64,000 nt of DNA, taken from positions 442,001-506,000 of the forward strand of contig NZ_CP020100.1 of the NCBI RefSeq assembly GCF_002056295.1, read 5' to 3'. Source of the DNA: Halopseudomonas phragmitis (GTDB lineage Bacteria > Pseudomonadota > Gammaproteobacteria > Pseudomonadales > Pseudomonadaceae). The notes beneath the pieces are model-generated. The model searched no databases. It was not told where the DNA came from and was given only the letters and a program-made list of their open reading frames with translations. This document shows, in pieces, positions 20,204 through 31,192 of this stretch. Position 1 is the stretch's first letter; each line of letters opens with the position of its first letter. The position numbers and the translations under genes were made by a program.

Positions 20204-21553
20204 TCAGTCGTGTTCGGCAAACAGCTCTTTCACCCGCTCAGCCAGCAGACCGGCCTCGGCCTTGACCTGAGCGGCATCCTGGCCTTCGACCATAACCCGA
20301 ATCAGCGGCTCGGTACCGGACAGGCGCAACAATACTCGACCACTATCACCCAGACGCTGCTCAACGGCCTCGACCGCCGCCAGCAGCGAGGCATCCTGCA
20401 ACGGCGACTGAGTACCAGGCTGATAGCGCACATTGATCAGCGTCTGCGGGCACTTGCTCATGCCAGCGCAGGCTTCGGCCAAGGTCAGCCCCGAGCGCTG
20501 CAATGCCATCAGCACCTGCAACGCGGCGATCACGCCATCGCCGGTTGAGGTATGGTGCAGGCAGACCAGATGCCCGGACGACTCGCCACCGAGAATCCAG
20601 CCACGCTCGCGCAACCCGGCCATGACGTAGCGATCACCGACTTTGGCCCGGACAAACTCGACACCTCGCTCCTTGAGTGCCAGCTCCAGCCCCAGGTTAC
20701 TCATCAATGTCCCTACCACACCTCCGCGCAGCAGGTCTCGCCGATGCAGGTCATCAGCAATGATGAACAGCAACTCATCACCATCAACTTCTCTGCCCTG
20801 CGCATCGACCATCATCACCCGGTCGCCATCGCCATCAAAAGCAATCCCCAGATCAGCGCCCTGAGCCAGAACCGCCTTGCGCAAGGCAGCCAGATCGGTC
20901 GAGCCGACCCCGGCATTGATATTCAGCCCATCAGGCTGAACACCGATTACACTGACCTCGGCCCCCAATTCGCGAAACACGCTGGGCGCCACTTTGTAGG
21001 TCGCCCCGTTAGCGCAGTCCAGGACCAGCTTCAAGCCCTTGAAACTGGCACTAGTGGGCACACTGCTTTTGCAGAATTCAATATAGCGCCCGGACGCATC
21101 CTCGACCCGGGTCACCTTGCCCAGGGCTGCCGACTCAACCACTTCAAGCGGTGCATCGACCAGTCGCTCGATTTCCAGCTCCAGCTCATCCGGCAGTTTA
21201 CTGCCATTGGCCGAGAAGAACTTGATGCCATTGTCGTAGAAAGGATTGTGCGAGGCACTGATGACAATCCCGGCATCAGCCTGGAAAGTGCGGGTCAGAT
21301 AGGCGATGGCCGGAGTCGGCATCGGTCCGAGCAATTGCACCTGAGCCCCCGCCGCCGACAACCCAGCCTCTAATGCGGACTCGAACATATACCCGGAGAT
21401 CCGGGTATCCTTGCCAATCACAACTCGGCAACTGCCCTGGTTGCGGAACGCCATACCAACCGCCCAACCCAGGCGCAGCATGAAATCGGGAGTAATCGGG
21501 TGGCTCCCAACACGGCCACGAATGCCGTCGGTGCCGAAATAGCGTTTTTCCAT
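20204..21553 (-). CDS. glmM: Phosphoglucosamine mutase
   Basis: A 449-residue enzyme converting glucosamine 6-phosphate to glucosamine 1-phosphate on the way to UDP-GlcNAc for peptidoglycan and LPS. The phosphoserine loop [16 protein letters not shown], the metal loop FDGDGDR, the sugar loop GGESSGH and the phosphate loop [15 protein letters not shown] are all intact. It follows folP by 37 bases, the common ftsH-folP-glmM order. The length is typical of the family. Confidence 0.98.
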   Translation of the reverse strand: MEKRYFGTDGIRGRVGSHPITPDFMLRLGWAVGMAFRNQGSCRVVIGKDTRISGYMFESALEAGLSAAGAQVQLLGPMPTPAIAYLTRTFQADAGIVISASHNPFYDNGIKFFSANGSKLPDELELEIERLVDAPLEVVESAALGKVTRVEDASGRYIEFCKSSVPTSASFKGLKLVLDCANGATYKVAPSVFRELGAEVSVIGVQPDGLNINAGVGSTDLAALRKAVLAQGADLGIAFDGDGDRVMMVDAQGREVDGDELLFIIADDLHRRDLLRGGVVGTLMSNLGLELALKERGVEFVRAKVGDRYVMAGLRERGWILGGESSGHLVCLHHTSTGDGVIAALQVLMALQRSGLTLAEACAGMSKCPQTLINVRYQPGTQSPLQDASLLAAVEAVEQRLGDSGRVLLRLSGTEPLIRVMVEGQDAAQVKAEAGLLAERVKELFAEHD

Positions 21554-21590
21554 CTGCTGATTCCTGTTTGCTTGCGCGCTATCGTTTTAG

Positions 21591-22442
21591 TCAGCCAGCC
21601 TGCTGCACCGCCTCGGCCATTCGCACCGCATCGACGGTGGCCGCAACATCATGGACACGTAGAATACGCGCACCCTTGCCTACAGCCAGCGCCGCCAGAG
21701 CCAGACTGCCATATAGACGCTGATCAACCGGCCGGTCCAGCACCTGCCCGATCATGGTCTTGCGCGACACGCCGACCAGCAGCGGCAGACCTGCCGGCTG
21801 CAACAGATGCATACGGGCGAACAATTGGAGATTATGATCCAGACTTTTGCCAAAGCCGAACCCCGGATCAAGGATCAGCCGCTCCCTGGGAATCCCGGCC
21901 GCCACGCAAGCCGCCACCCGCTCGACCAAGAAAGCATTGACCTCATCCAGCACTGAATCGTAGCTGGGCGAGCGCTGCATAACATCAGGCTCCCCCTTCA
22001 TATGCATGATGCACACCGGCAAACCCGTGGCAACCGCCGCCGCCAAGGCTCCGGGACGGGTCAGCGAGCGCACGTCGTTGATCAGCCCGGCGCCGACTGC
22101 GGCACTGGCAGTGATCACCTCAGGCGTACTGGTATCGACTGAAACTATGGTATCGAAGCGCTGCTTGATCGCTTCCACCACTGGCACGACCCGCTCCAAC
22201 TCCTGCGCAACACTGACCGGAGCCGCACCAGGGCGGGTGGACTCGCCACCGACATCAATCAGCGTAGCGCCCTCGCCCAGCATCCGCTCGACATGCCGCA
22301 GCGCGGCGTCGCGGTGATTGAAGCACCCACCGTCGGAAAACGAATCCGGAGTAACATTAAGAATGCCCATGACCTGGACACGGGAAAGATCAAGCTCCCG
22401 GTCGCCGCAAGGCAACCGGGAGCTGCTAGGCCGTTCAACCAT
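21591..22442 (-). CDS. folP: Dihydropteroate synthase
   Basis: A 283-residue TIM-barrel enzyme joining p-aminobenzoate to the pterin pyrophosphate, the target of sulfonamides. The signatures MGILNVTPDSFSDGG, IDVGGESTRPGA, INDV, DPGFGFGKSLDHN and VGVSRKTMIG are all present. The start codon is six bases after the ftsH stop. No change typical of sulfonamide-resistant sul enzymes is obvious by eye. Confidence 0.97.
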   Translation of the reverse strand: MVERPSSSRLPCGDRELDLSRVQVMGILNVTPDSFSDGGCFNHRDAALRHVERMLGEGATLIDVGGESTRPGAAPVSVAQELERVVPVVEAIKQRFDTIVSVDTSTPEVITASAAVGAGLINDVRSLTRPGALAAAVATGLPVCIMHMKGEPDVMQRSPSYDSVLDEVNAFLVERVAACVAAGIPRERLILDPGFGFGKSLDHNLQLFARMHLLQPAGLPLLVGVSRKTMIGQVLDRPVDQRLYGSLALAALAVGKGARILRVHDVAATVDAVRMAEAVQQAG

Positions 22443-22448
22443 GAAGAA

Positions 22449-24383
22449 TCAGTGCTCGCCCGCCGGATCGCCGATCACACCGTCATCACGCTCGGCGTCA
22501 TCGCTGGCCGCCTGATCGCCAGACTTGGCCGCAGCGCCCGGACCAGCCTTGTCATCACCCTGCCAGTCCTTAGGCTCGCGCGGGGGCCGACCAGCCATGA
22601 TGTCGTCGATCTGGTCAGAGTCGATGGTCTCGTACTTCATTAGTGCTTCGGCCATCAAATCCAGCTTGTCGCGATTTTCTTCCAGCAGGCGCTTGGCGAT
22701 GGTGTAGCAGTCATCAATGATACGCCGCACTTCCTCGTCGATCTGCTTGGCCGTATCACCGGACACATTGATGTGCTGACTACCAGCACTGCGGCCGAGG
22801 AACACTTCACCCTCTTCCTCTGCATACATCAACGGCCCGAGCTTTTCCGACAAGCCCCACTTGGTCACCATGTTCCGAGCCAACTGGGTAGCCCGCATGA
22901 TGTCGTTGGAGGCCCCTGTGGTTACGCCATCAAAGCCCAGAGTCATCTCTTCGGCAATCCGGCCACCGAACAGCGAGCAGATCTGACTTTCCAGCGCCCG
23001 CTTCGACAAGCTGTAGCGATCTTCTTCGGGCAGGAACATGGTCACACCCAAGGCCCGGCCACGGGGAATGATCGACACTTTGTAAACCGGGTCATGCTCG
23101 GGCACCAGCCGGCCAACAATCGCGTGACCGGACTCGTGATAGGCGGTATTGAGCTTCTCCTTCTCGGACATGACCATCGACTTGCGCTCGGCGCCCATCA
23201 TGATCTTGTCCTTGGCCAACTCGAATTCCTTCATTTCCACCAGCCGCTTGTTGGCCCGGGCCGCGAACAGCGAAGCCTCGTTGACCAGGTTGGCCAGATC
23301 GGCACCGGAGAAACCCGGTGTACCGCGAGCAATCAGTGACGGCTTGACGTCATCGCCAACCGGAACCTTACGCATGTGCACCTTGAGAATCTGCTCACGA
23401 CCACGCACATCCGGCAGGCCAACCACCACCTGACGATCAAATCGGCCCGGGCGCAGCAGCGCCGGGTCGAGAACGTCCGGACGGTTGGTAGCAGCCACCA
23501 CAATGATGCCGTCATTGGCCTCGAAACCATCCATCTCGACCAGCAACTGGTTCAGGGTCTGCTCTCGCTCGTCATGCCCGCCACCCAGACCGGCACCACG
23601 ATGGCGACCCACGGCATCGATCTCGTCGATGAAGATAATGCACGGCGCATGCTTCTTGGCCTGATCGAACATGTCGCGAACCCGGCTGGCACCGACACCT
23701 ACGAACATTTCCACGAAGTCGGAACCGGAAATGGTGAAAAACGGTACCTTGGCCTCGCCAGCGACGGCCTTGGCCAGCAGGGTTTTACCAGTACCAGGCT
23801 GACCGACCATCAGTACGCCACGCGGAATATGGCCGCCCAGGCGCTGAAACTTGCCCGGGTCACGCAGAAACTCAACCAGCTCGCTGACCTCTTCCTTGGC
23901 CTCGTCACACCCGGCGACATCGGCAAAGGTAGTCTTGACCTGATCCTCAGACAGCATTCGCGCCTTGGACTTGCCGAAGCTCATCGGCCCGCCGCGGCCA
24001 CCGCCGCCGCCCTGCATCTGGCGCATGAAGAACATGAATAGCGCGATGATGATCAAAATCGGGAAGCTGGCGATCAGCAACTGAGTCCAGATGCTCTGCT
24101 GCTCGGGCTGTTTGCCCTCAACCACCACATCATTGTTCAGCAGGTCGCCGATCAGGCCACCGTCCTGAATCGCCGGCCGCACGGTCTTGAAGGTTTCACC
24201 ATCGCGCCGCTTGCCGGTGATTACAAAGCCATCAACCGTCACCCGCTCGACCTGGCGATCCTTAACCAGCTCCAGGAACTCGGTGTAATTTACGGTACGC
24301 GGCTCACTGGGACTGCTGAAGTTGTTCATCACCGTGACCAGGACGGCGGCAATGATCAACCACAGAATGAGGTTTTTCGCCAT
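22449..24383 (-). CDS. ftsH: ATP-dependent zinc metalloprotease FtsH
   Basis: A 644-residue inner-membrane AAA protease. Two membrane helices (about 3-22 and 100-118) flank a periplasmic domain. The Walker A GQPGTGKT, Walker [12 protein letters not shown], second region of homology [17 protein letters not shown] and the zinc site HESGH are intact. FtsH degrades membrane and short-lived cytoplasmic proteins. The ATG at 24383 (MAKNLILW) matches the family; a TTG three codons upstream is rejected. The C-terminal tail is Asp/Ala/Gly-rich and variable. Confidence 0.98.
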   Translation of the reverse strand: MAKNLILWLIIAAVLVTVMNNFSSPSEPRTVNYTEFLELVKDRQVERVTVDGFVITGKRRDGETFKTVRPAIQDGGLIGDLLNNDVVVEGKQPEQQSIWTQLLIASFPILIIIALFMFFMRQMQGGGGGRGGPMSFGKSKARMLSEDQVKTTFADVAGCDEAKEEVSELVEFLRDPGKFQRLGGHIPRGVLMVGQPGTGKTLLAKAVAGEAKVPFFTISGSDFVEMFVGVGASRVRDMFDQAKKHAPCIIFIDEIDAVGRHRGAGLGGGHDEREQTLNQLLVEMDGFEANDGIIVVAATNRPDVLDPALLRPGRFDRQVVVGLPDVRGREQILKVHMRKVPVGDDVKPSLIARGTPGFSGADLANLVNEASLFAARANKRLVEMKEFELAKDKIMMGAERKSMVMSEKEKLNTAYHESGHAIVGRLVPEHDPVYKVSIIPRGRALGVTMFLPEEDRYSLSKRALESQICSLFGGRIAEEMTLGFDGVTTGASNDIMRATQLARNMVTKWGLSEKLGPLMYAEEEGEVFLGRSAGSQHINVSGDTAKQIDEEVRRIIDDCYTIAKRLLEENRDKLDLMAEALMKYETIDSDQIDDIMAGRPPREPKDWQGDDKAGPGAAAKSGDQAASDDAERDDGVIGDPAGEH

Positions 24384-24436
24384 ATCGTTCAAAGTCCTAC
24401 CCTCTTGCTCCGCCGCTCGCCGGCAGAGCCTTCGCT

Positions 24437-24464
24437 AAAATCGTGTGTCTGCTTAGACACGATT
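24437..24464 (-). terminator. Intrinsic terminator of rlmE
   Basis: On the minus strand AATCGTGTCT and AGACACACGATT form a stem with a 2-base bulge and 4-base loop, ending in TTTT. It lies about 70 bases after the rlmE stop and before ftsH. Confidence 0.75.
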
Positions 24465-24533
24465 ACCTTACACCAGTTTCACCCCTGACGGCAGATCGGC
24501 CAGTGTAACGCCCTATGTCGCCCAGCGGGATTC

Positions 24534-25163
24534 TCAGTGATCGCCACCCTTGAATCCACGCGCCAGCAGGTAGGTTTCCCGCGAACGACCACGCGAGGCA
24601 TCCGGCTTGCGGGTCAGCAGCTTGTCAAACTGACCACGCATACCCCGGTAATAATCATCAAAACCTTCACCATGGAACACCTTGATCAAAAAGTCGCCGC
24701 CCGGGCGCAACACCCTGGTAGCCATATCCAACGCCAACTCGCACAGATACATGGCGCGCGGCTGATCCACCGCAGGTGTTCCACTCATATTGGGGGCCAT
24801 ATCGGAAATAACAAGGTCGACCGGCTGATCACCAATGGCGGCCAGAATGGCTTCGAACACGCTATCCTCGGTAAAGTCACCCTGAATGAAAGTGACATCA
24901 GCAATACTGTCCATCGGCAGAATATCAGAGGCGATCAGCCGCCCCTTCTCCCCCAGCACCCGGCTGGCGACCTGCGACCAGCCACCCGGTGCCGCCCCCA
25001 GATCGAGGACCGTCATGCCTGGCCTGAGCAGGCGATCACGCTCCTGGATTTCCAGCAGTTTGTAACTGGCGCGCGAACGATAGCCGTCCTTTTGCGCCTT
25101 CTTGACGAAAGGATCGTCGAAATGCTCTTTCAGCCAGCCTTTGCTGGTTTTGGATCGGGCCAC
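24534..25163 (-). CDS. rlmE: 23S rRNA (uridine(2552)-2'-O)-methyltransferase RlmE
   Basis: A 209-residue SAM-dependent enzyme that methylates U2552 in the ribosomal A-loop. The SAM motif [13 protein letters not shown] and the catalytic Lys-Asp-Lys-Glu set are recognisable (YKLLEI, SDMAPN, FLIKVF, SRETY). The GTG at 25163 follows GAGG and gives the standard start (V)[10 protein letters not shown]; a longer frame to 25214 is rejected. In E. coli the gene is a heat-shock gene upstream of ftsH; the same neighbour order is seen here, but with a terminator between. Confidence 0.96.
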   Translation of the reverse strand: MARSKTSKGWLKEHFDDPFVKKAQKDGYRSRASYKLLEIQERDRLLRPGMTVLDLGAAPGGWSQVASRVLGEKGRLIASDILPMDSIADVTFIQGDFTEDSVFEAILAAIGDQPVDLVISDMAPNMSGTPAVDQPRAMYLCELALDMATRVLRPGGDFLIKVFHGEGFDDYYRGMRGQFDKLLTRKPDASRGRSRETYLLARGFKGGDH

Positions 25164-25245
25164 GGAATACCTCGTGCAGCGGATCGCGCCGCCGGTTAAA
25201 CTATGCGCTTTCACTCCATTACCCTAGGAAAGCACTCGGATCATT

Positions 25246-25560
25246 ATGGCGCTCAGTTCGGCACAGAAGAAAGACCTCAAGAAGATCGGCCACCACCTCA
25301 AGCCGGTGGTAATCGTCAGTGAACAGGGCGTCAGCGCCGGCGTGCTGGCTGAACTGGAGCGCGCCCTGAACGATCACGAGCTGATCAAGATCCGCCTCAG
25401 CGTCGCCGACCGTGAAGCCAAGCAGGCGCTGATCAGCGAGATCTGCCAGCAGACCGGCGCAGAACTGGTTCAGGTCATCGGCAAAATGGCTATCCTGCTG
25501 CGCCGCAGCAAGCAACCCAACGCCAACCTGTCCAACCTGCTGCGCTTCAAGAACGCCTGA
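25246..25560 (+). CDS. yhbY: Ribosome assembly RNA-binding protein YhbY (CRM domain)
   Basis: A 104-residue single CRM-domain protein. The family signature KKIGHHLKPVVIVSEQGVSAGV contains the GxxG-like RNA-binding loop, and ELIKIRLSVADREAK is typical. Such proteins bind pre-50S particles. The gene diverges from rlmE, the usual arrangement, with 82 bases between. The 3' end overlaps the convergent membrane-protein gene by 14 bases. Confidence 0.95.
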   Translation: MALSSAQKKDLKKIGHHLKPVVIVSEQGVSAGVLAELERALNDHELIKIRLSVADREAKQALISEICQQTGAELVQVIGKMAILLRRSKQPNANLSNLLRFKNA

Positions 25561-25984
25561 GCGGTTCGACATCCTCGTCAGGCCTGGGTTGCAATACCAG
25601 CACCAGGCCGGCAAATGCCACCACCAGATAGGCGAACATCGCCCAGTATTCGCCACCGGCAAAACCATGCGCGACGAAGAATACCGTACAGGCCAACAGC
25701 ACCAGCAACAGTAGCTGACCTCGCAGATCGCGCCAGCAGCGTGCGCCAAGAGCAACGCCCGCCACCAGCAACTGCAGCAGCGCGCACGCCGCGGCGAAAC
25801 CAATCATCAGCGGCCGCATGAACGCACCGATTTCATTGACCAGCAGCGCCGCCAGGCCAAAACGATCAAGCGCAGGCAGCAGCACGAAGTGAACCACCCA
25901 GATACCACCAACCCAGAGGGTTTGAGCCAGTTGCCAAGCCACCCGACCACCGCGAGGAGTTGGCCGGGTCAGCATATCGCTCAC
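25547..25984 (-). CDS. DUF4149-type small membrane protein
   Basis: A 145-residue protein with four predicted helices (about 15-38, 50-72, 85-103, 112-132), matching in length and pattern the DUF4149 (TMEM205-like) proteins that pseudomonads carry next to greA. The short ending [13 protein letters not shown] is cytoplasmic-like. The GTG start overlaps the greA stop by four bases (GTGA) and GAGGTG precedes it, so it is coupled to greA. The function is not known. Confidence 0.8.
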   Translation of the reverse strand: MSDMLTRPTPRGGRVAWQLAQTLWVGGIWVVHFVLLPALDRFGLAALLVNEIGAFMRPLMIGFAAACALLQLLVAGVALGARCWRDLRGQLLLLVLLACTVFFVAHGFAGGEYWAMFAYLVVAFAGLVLVLQPRPDEDVEPLRRS

Positions 25985-26454
25985 TGGTGACGCACCTCGA
26001 CGATTTCGAATTCGACCACACCACCGGGCGTCCTGACAGCAACCACATCACCCTCGTCCTTACCGATCAGGGCGCGAGCGATGGGCGAACCCACGGAGAT
26101 CTTGCCGGACTTGATGTCTGCCTCATCCTCACCAACGATCTGGTACACCACTTCCTCGTCGGTATCGACATTAGCAATGGTCACGGTCGTGCCGAAGATC
26201 ACCTTGCCGGTATGCGGAATGCTGGTGACATCGATCACCTGGGCATTGGACAGACGGCCCTCGATATCACGGATGCGCGCCTCAACCATGCCCTGCTGCT
26301 CGCGCGCAGCATGGTATTCGGCGTTCTCCTTGAGATCACCCAGCTCACGCGCCTCGGCAATCGCCTGACTGAGCTGCGGACGCACCACGCTCTTGAGCTG
26401 CTTGAGTTCAACTTCGAGGGCTTCAGCGCCCTGCTTGGTCATCGGATACTTCAT
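25981..26454 (-). CDS. greA: Transcription elongation factor GreA
   Basis: A 157-residue factor that enters the RNA polymerase secondary channel and stimulates cleavage of backtracked RNA. The N-terminal coiled coil (about 5-75) carries the functional tip [17 protein letters not shown] with its acidic residues, and the C-terminal FKBP-like domain ends [11 protein letters not shown]. The ATG at 26454 is one base after the carB stop, and its AGGA lies inside carB; the longer frame to 26508 is rejected. Confidence 0.98.
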   Translation of the reverse strand: MKYPMTKQGAEALEVELKQLKSVVRPQLSQAIAEARELGDLKENAEYHAAREQQGMVEARIRDIEGRLSNAQVIDVTSIPHTGKVIFGTTVTIANVDTDEEVVYQIVGEDEADIKSGKISVGSPIARALIGKDEGDVVAVRTPGGVVEFEIVEVRHQ

Positions 26455-26455
26455 A

Positions 26456-29400
26456 TCAAATTCCTGCGTGCAAATCCTGGAGTCGACGTACGATCTTCTC
26501 CGGACCAAACTTCAGCGCCATGCAGATCGCCTGGCCACCGGCCAGGGTAGTGGTCGAGTAGACCTTGTGCTGCAGCGCGTTGCGACGAATCGAATAGGAG
26601 TCGGCAATCGACTGACGGCCTTCGGTGGTATTGATCACCAGACTGACCTGATCGTTCTTGATCATGTCGACAATGTGCGGACGCCCCTCAGTCACCTTAT
26701 TGACCCGGCGTACCGGGATACCGGCCGCCTCGATCACCTTGGCGGTACCACTGGTAGCCACAACCTCGAAGCCCAGCTCAACCAGGTCACGCGCCACCTC
26801 GGCAACAAACGGCTTGTCGTCTTCGCGCACACTGAGGAACGCGCAGCCGCCGGTCGGCAGGCGCTCGCCAGCGCCAACCTGAGCCTTGGCATAGGCTTCG
26901 GCAAAGCTGTCGCCAACGCCCATGACCTCACCGGTGGACTTCATTTCCGGGCCAAGGATCGGGTCTACACCAGGGAACTTGGCGAACGGGAACACCGCCT
27001 CCTTGACGCTGAAGTACGGCGGTACAACTTCCTGGGTAAAGCCCAGCTCCTTCAGGGTTTTGCCGGCCATGACCCGAGCGGCAATCTTAGCCAGCGACTG
27101 GCCAATGCACTTGGATACAAAGGGCACGGTGCGCGAGGCCCGCGGATTAACCTCGATCACATAGATGGTCTCACCCTGCACTGCCATCTGCACATTCATC
27201 AGGCCAACCACGCCAAGCTCAAGCGCCATCTTGCGCACCTGTTCGCGGATCTGATCCTGAATATTGGCCGGCAATGAGTACGGCGGCAGCGAGCAGGCCG
27301 AGTCACCGGAGTGCACGCCAGCTTGCTCGATATGCTGCATGATCGCGCCGATCACCACATCGGTACCATCAGAAACGGCATCGATATCGACTTCGATGGC
27401 ACAGTTGAGGAAGTGGTCGAGCAGCACCGGGCTGTCGTTTGACACCTTGACCGCCTCGCGCATATAGCGTTTGAGCTCATCTTCCTGATAGACGATTTCC
27501 ATCGCCCGCCCACCCAATACGTAGGAGGGGCGCACCACCAGCGGATAACCGATATTCTTTGACAGTGCCAGCGCCTGCTCTTCACTGCGCGCGGTGGCAT
27601 TCGGCGGCTGACGCAGATTAAGCCGCTCAACCATCTGCTGGAAACGCTCACGGTCTTCGGCCCGGTCGATCGCCTCGGGGCTGGTGCCGATGATCGGCAC
27701 CCCGGCCTCTTCCAGCGCACGCGCCAGTTTCAGCGGGGTTTGGCCGCCATACTGGACGATCACACCCTTGGGCCGCTCGACCCGGACAATTTCCAGCACG
27801 TCTTCCAGAGTCACCGGCTCGAAGTACAGACGGTCGGAGGTGTCGTAGTCAGTCGATACGGTTTCCGGGTTGCAGTTGACCATGATGGTCTCGTAACCAT
27901 CTTCACGCATCGCCAGCGCGGCATGCACACAGCAGTAATCGAACTCAATGCCCTGACCGATCCGGTTCGGGCCACCGCCCAACACCATGATCTTATCGCG
28001 TCCGCTCGGATTGGCCTCGCACTCTTCCTCGTAGGTCGAATACATGTAGGCGGTATCGGTGGCGAACTCAGCGGCGCAGGTGTCGACCCGCTTGTACACC
28101 GGTTGCACCTTGAGCTTCTGACGGTGGCTACGCAGGGTTTTCTCGCTGACTGCCAACAACTGAGCCAGACGAGCGTCGGAGAAGCCCTTGCGCTTAAGCC
28201 GATACATCAGATCGCGATCGATGTTGGCCAGCCCCAGCGTCTTGACCCGCTCTTCATCCTTGACCAGATCCTCGATCTGGATCAGGAACCAGGGATCAAT
28301 CCGGGTCAGTTCGAACACCTCGTCACGGCTCATGCCGATGCGGAAGGCGTCCGCTACATACCAGATCCGATCGGCGCCGGGCACGGTCAGTTCACGAATG
28401 ACTTCGGCGCGTACTTCGGCATTGGCCGGATCAACCTTGGGATCGAGACCCACCACGCCAACTTCCAGCCCACGCAAGGCCTTGTGCATAGACTCCTGGA
28501 AGGTGCGACCGATGGCCATGACCTCACCCACGGATTTCATCTGGGTGGTCAGACGGGCATCGGCGTTGGGGAACTTCTCGAAAGCGAAACGCGGAATTTT
28601 GGTGACCACGTAGTCGATCGACGGCTCGAACGAAGCCGGCGTGCGGCCACCGGTAATGTCGTTTTGCAGCTCATCAAGCGTGTAACCGACCGCCAGCTTG
28701 GCGGCGATCTTGGCAATCGGGAAGCCGGTGGCCTTGGAGGCCAGCGCCGAACTGCGCGACACCCGCGGGTTCATCTCGATCACGACCATCCGCCCGGTGT
28801 TCGGACAGATACCGAACTGCACGTTGGAGCCGCCAGTTTCCACGCCAATCTCACGCAGCACCGCCAGCGAGGCGTTGCGCATGATCTGGTATTCCTTGTC
28901 GGTCAGGGTCTGGGCCGGGGCAACAGTGATCGAGTCACCGGTATGCACACCCATTGGATCGAAGTTTTCAATCGAGCAGACGATGATGCAGTTGTCCTTC
29001 TTATCGCGGACCACTTCCATCTCGTACTCTTTCCAGCCGATCAGCGATTCGTCGATCAGCAGCTCGTTGGTCGGCGACAGGTCCAGACCGCGGGTGCAGA
29101 TCTCTTCAAACTCTTCGCGGTTGTAGGCGATCCCGCCACCAGTGCCGCCCATGGTGAAGGACGGACGGATAATGCACGGGAAACCAACCTGATCGAGTAC
29201 CGCATTGGCCTCGTCCATGTTGTGGGCGATACCCGAGCGCGGGCACTCCAGACCAATGGACTTCATGGCCTTGTCGAAGCGCGAACGGTCCTCGGCCTTG
29301 TCAATGGTGTCGGCATTGGCGCCGATCATCTCGACACCGTACTTCTCCAGCACGCCGTGCTTTTCCAGATCCAGCGCACAGTTCAGTGCGGTCTGGCCAC

Positions 29401-29671
29401 CCATGGTCGGCAGCACCGCATCCGGGCGCTCCTTCTCGATGATCTTCTCTACCGTCTGCCACTTGATCGGCTCGATGTAGGTGGCATCAGCCATGGCCGG
29501 ATCGGTCATGATGGTGGCCGGATTGGAGTTGACCAGGATCACCCGGTACCCCTCTTCCTTCAGCGCCTTGCAGGCCTGAGCGCCGGAGTAGTCAAACTCA
29601 CAGGCCTGGCCGATGACGATGGGGCCGGCGCCGAGAATCAGAATGCTTTGAATGTCTGTACGTTTTGGCAT
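26456..29671 (-). CDS. carB: Carbamoyl-phosphate synthase large chain
   Basis: A 1071-residue enzyme making carbamoyl phosphate for pyrimidines and arginine. It has the two homologous ATP-grasp halves (starting [31 protein letters not shown] and, near 555, [21 protein letters not shown]) and a C-terminal MGS-like allosteric domain from about 940 that binds regulators such as UMP and ornithine. All glycine-rich loops look intact. It follows carA by 30 bases and precedes greA by one base. Confidence 0.98.
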   Translation of the reverse strand: MPKRTDIQSILILGAGPIVIGQACEFDYSGAQACKALKEEGYRVILVNSNPATIMTDPAMADATYIEPIKWQTVEKIIEKERPDAVLPTMGGQTALNCALDLEKHGVLEKYGVEMIGANADTIDKAEDRSRFDKAMKSIGLECPRSGIAHNMDEANAVLDQVGFPCIIRPSFTMGGTGGGIAYNREEFEEICTRGLDLSPTNELLIDESLIGWKEYEMEVVRDKKDNCIIVCSIENFDPMGVHTGDSITVAPAQTLTDKEYQIMRNASLAVLREIGVETGGSNVQFGICPNTGRMVVIEMNPRVSRSSALASKATGFPIAKIAAKLAVGYTLDELQNDITGGRTPASFEPSIDYVVTKIPRFAFEKFPNADARLTTQMKSVGEVMAIGRTFQESMHKALRGLEVGVVGLDPKVDPANAEVRAEVIRELTVPGADRIWYVADAFRIGMSRDEVFELTRIDPWFLIQIEDLVKDEERVKTLGLANIDRDLMYRLKRKGFSDARLAQLLAVSEKTLRSHRQKLKVQPVYKRVDTCAAEFATDTAYMYSTYEEECEANPSGRDKIMVLGGGPNRIGQGIEFDYCCVHAALAMREDGYETIMVNCNPETVSTDYDTSDRLYFEPVTLEDVLEIVRVERPKGVIVQYGGQTPLKLARALEEAGVPIIGTSPEAIDRAEDRERFQQMVERLNLRQPPNATARSEEQALALSKNIGYPLVVRPSYVLGGRAMEIVYQEDELKRYMREAVKVSNDSPVLLDHFLNCAIEVDIDAVSDGTDVVIGAIMQHIEQAGVHSGDSACSLPPYSLPANIQDQIREQVRKMALELGVVGLMNVQMAVQGETIYVIEVNPRASRTVPFVSKCIGQSLAKIAARVMAGKTLKELGFTQEVVPPYFSVKEAVFPFAKFPGVDPILGPEMKSTGEVMGVGDSFAEAYAKAQVGAGERLPTGGCAFLSVREDDKPFVAEVARDLVELGFEVVATSGTAKVIEAAGIPVRRVNKVTEGRPHIVDMIKNDQVSLVINTTEGRQSIADSYSIRRNALQHKVYSTTTLAGGQAICMALKFGPEKIVRRLQDLHAGI

Positions 29672-29701
29672 GATCTTCAGTAAATCCTGTATTCCGGCGG
29701 T

Positions 29702-30838
29702 TTAGCGGCGCTTGGCCATGGCCTCGATGAAACGGTCGAACAGCGGCGCGACATCATGCGGGCCGGGGCTGGCTTCGGGGTGACCCTGGAAGCTGAAAGC
29801 GGCCTTGTCGGTGCGCTCGATGCCCTGCAGCGTGCCGTCGAACAACGACTTGTGGGTAGCACGCAGATTGCCCGGCAGGCTCGTCTCATCGACAGCAAAA
29901 CCGTGGTTCTGGCTGGTGATCATTACCACGCCGCTATCCAGATCCTGCACCGGGTGGTTGGCGCCATGGTGGCCATGGCCCATCTTCACGGTCTTGGCGC
30001 CGGAGGCCAGGGCCAGCAACTGGTGACCCAGACAGATACCGAAGACCGGAATCTCGGTTTCGAGAATCTCGCGAATGGCCTGGATCGCATAATCGCAGGG
30101 TTCCGGATCACCAGGGCCATTGGACAGGAATACCCCATCCGGATTCAGCTCCAGCACTTCACTGGCCGACGTCTGGGCCGGCACCACGGTCAGGCGGCAG
30201 CCGCGCGCCACCAGCATGCGCAAAATGTTGGTCTTGACCCCATAGTCATAGGCCACGACATGGTAGGGCAGTTCGGCATCGGCTCGCTCGGGGTGGCTGT
30301 CACTGGCCAGCTCCCAGACACTGGAGCGCCACTGGTAGGGCGCCTTGACCGTGACTTCCTTGGCCAGGTCCATGCCCTTGAGCCCCGGGAAGCTGCGCGC
30401 CAGCTCAAGCGCCTGTTCCTCGCTGACCGAATCACCGGCAATAATGCAGCCGTTTTGCGAGCCCTTTTCACGCAGAATACGGGTCAGCCGGCGGGTATCG
30501 ATACCGGCAATGGCCACCACGCCGTTGTCTTTGAGGTAATCGGGCAGGCTCTGCTTGCAGCGCCAACTGCTGGCGAGCAGCGGCAGATCGCGAATGACCA
30601 GACCGGCAGCGTGCACCCGATCGGCTTCAACATCTTCGGGAGTAACACCGGTATTGCCGATATGCGGGTAGGTCAGGGTTACGATCTGGCGGGAGTAGGA
30701 CGGATCGGTGAGGATCTCCTGATAACCGGTCATGGCCGTATTGAACACGACCTCGCCGACACTGTGGCCGTCGGCGCCGATGGCCTCACCGCGAAAAATA
30801 CTGCCGTCGGCAAGGGCGAGAATGGCTGGCTTGGACAA
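29702..30838 (-). CDS. carA: Carbamoyl-phosphate synthase small chain
   Basis: A 378-residue glutaminase subunit that feeds ammonia to CarB. The C-terminal class I amidotransferase domain has the nucleophile in [12 protein letters not shown] and the His/Glu pair in [18 protein letters not shown] at 30838 is the start: GGAGG lies five bases upstream and the protein then begins (M)[18 protein letters not shown] as in other pseudomonads; the GTG at 30862 lies upstream of that ribosome site. A terminator-like hairpin lies in the leader. Confidence 0.97.
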   Translation of the reverse strand: MSKPAILALADGSIFRGEAIGADGHSVGEVVFNTAMTGYQEILTDPSYSRQIVTLTYPHIGNTGVTPEDVEADRVHAAGLVIRDLPLLASSWRCKQSLPDYLKDNGVVAIAGIDTRRLTRILREKGSQNGCIIAGDSVSEEQALELARSFPGLKGMDLAKEVTVKAPYQWRSSVWELASDSHPERADAELPYHVVAYDYGVKTNILRMLVARGCRLTVVPAQTSASEVLELNPDGVFLSNGPGDPEPCDYAIQAIREILETEIPVFGICLGHQLLALASGAKTVKMGHGHHGANHPVQDLDSGVVMITSQNHGFAVDETSLPGNLRATHKSLFDGTLQGIERTDKAAFSFQGHPEASPGPHDVAPLFDRFIEAMAKRR

Positions 30839-30885
30839 GAAAACCTCCGATTGAGCTGACACGTTTTACCAAACGCGGGCTGCAC

Positions 30886-30922
30886 AAAAGCGGGAATGGG
30901 GTGCCGTGACACCACATCCCGC
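30886..30922 (-). terminator. Candidate transcription attenuator in the carA leader
   Basis: On the minus strand GCGGGA, a bulged stem and TTCCCGC form a long hairpin (outer 6 bp, inner GGTG/CACC) followed by TTTT, about 50 bases before the carA start. Its place upstream of the coding region on the carA transcript fits attenuation of a pyrimidine/arginine operon. Confidence 0.6.
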
Positions 30923-31192
30923 TACAAGGCATTGTCAGATACGCGCTAGATAGACAGATTAGCGCCATAGTCTAGCGGTTTGACCCCAAAATATCCACAC
31001 CGAATGGCACCGTTCGCCCGACCGCAACAACCGGACACAATCCCATTGTGTTTCATCCTTCGGTCAACTGTGATAAAACCCCCGATGAACGCATGCAGTC
31101 ATCTGTCCAAGCGCCACCCCGCCGGCAGCACAGACCTTAGCTAACGGTCACGACTTGCATCACAACAAAAAGAAAAACTCGGGGACAACACC
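30923..31192. promoter_or_regulatory. Divergent control region between carA and the secreted-protein gene
   Basis: About 270 bases with no convincing gene. They should hold the carA promoter and the promoter of the gene at 31193. I see an inverted repeat ACACAAT-CCC-ATTGTGT at 31035-31051, a possible operator. A GATAAA near 31072 could be a plus-strand -10 box, but no -35 box of good fit was found. Several short frames on the minus strand run into carA; none has a clear ribosome site. Confidence 0.4.

Noticed and set aside
27740..29683. 647-codon open frame on the plus strand opposite carB
   Set aside because: It is a shadow of the carB codon bias in a GC-rich gene; it has no domain and no ribosome site.
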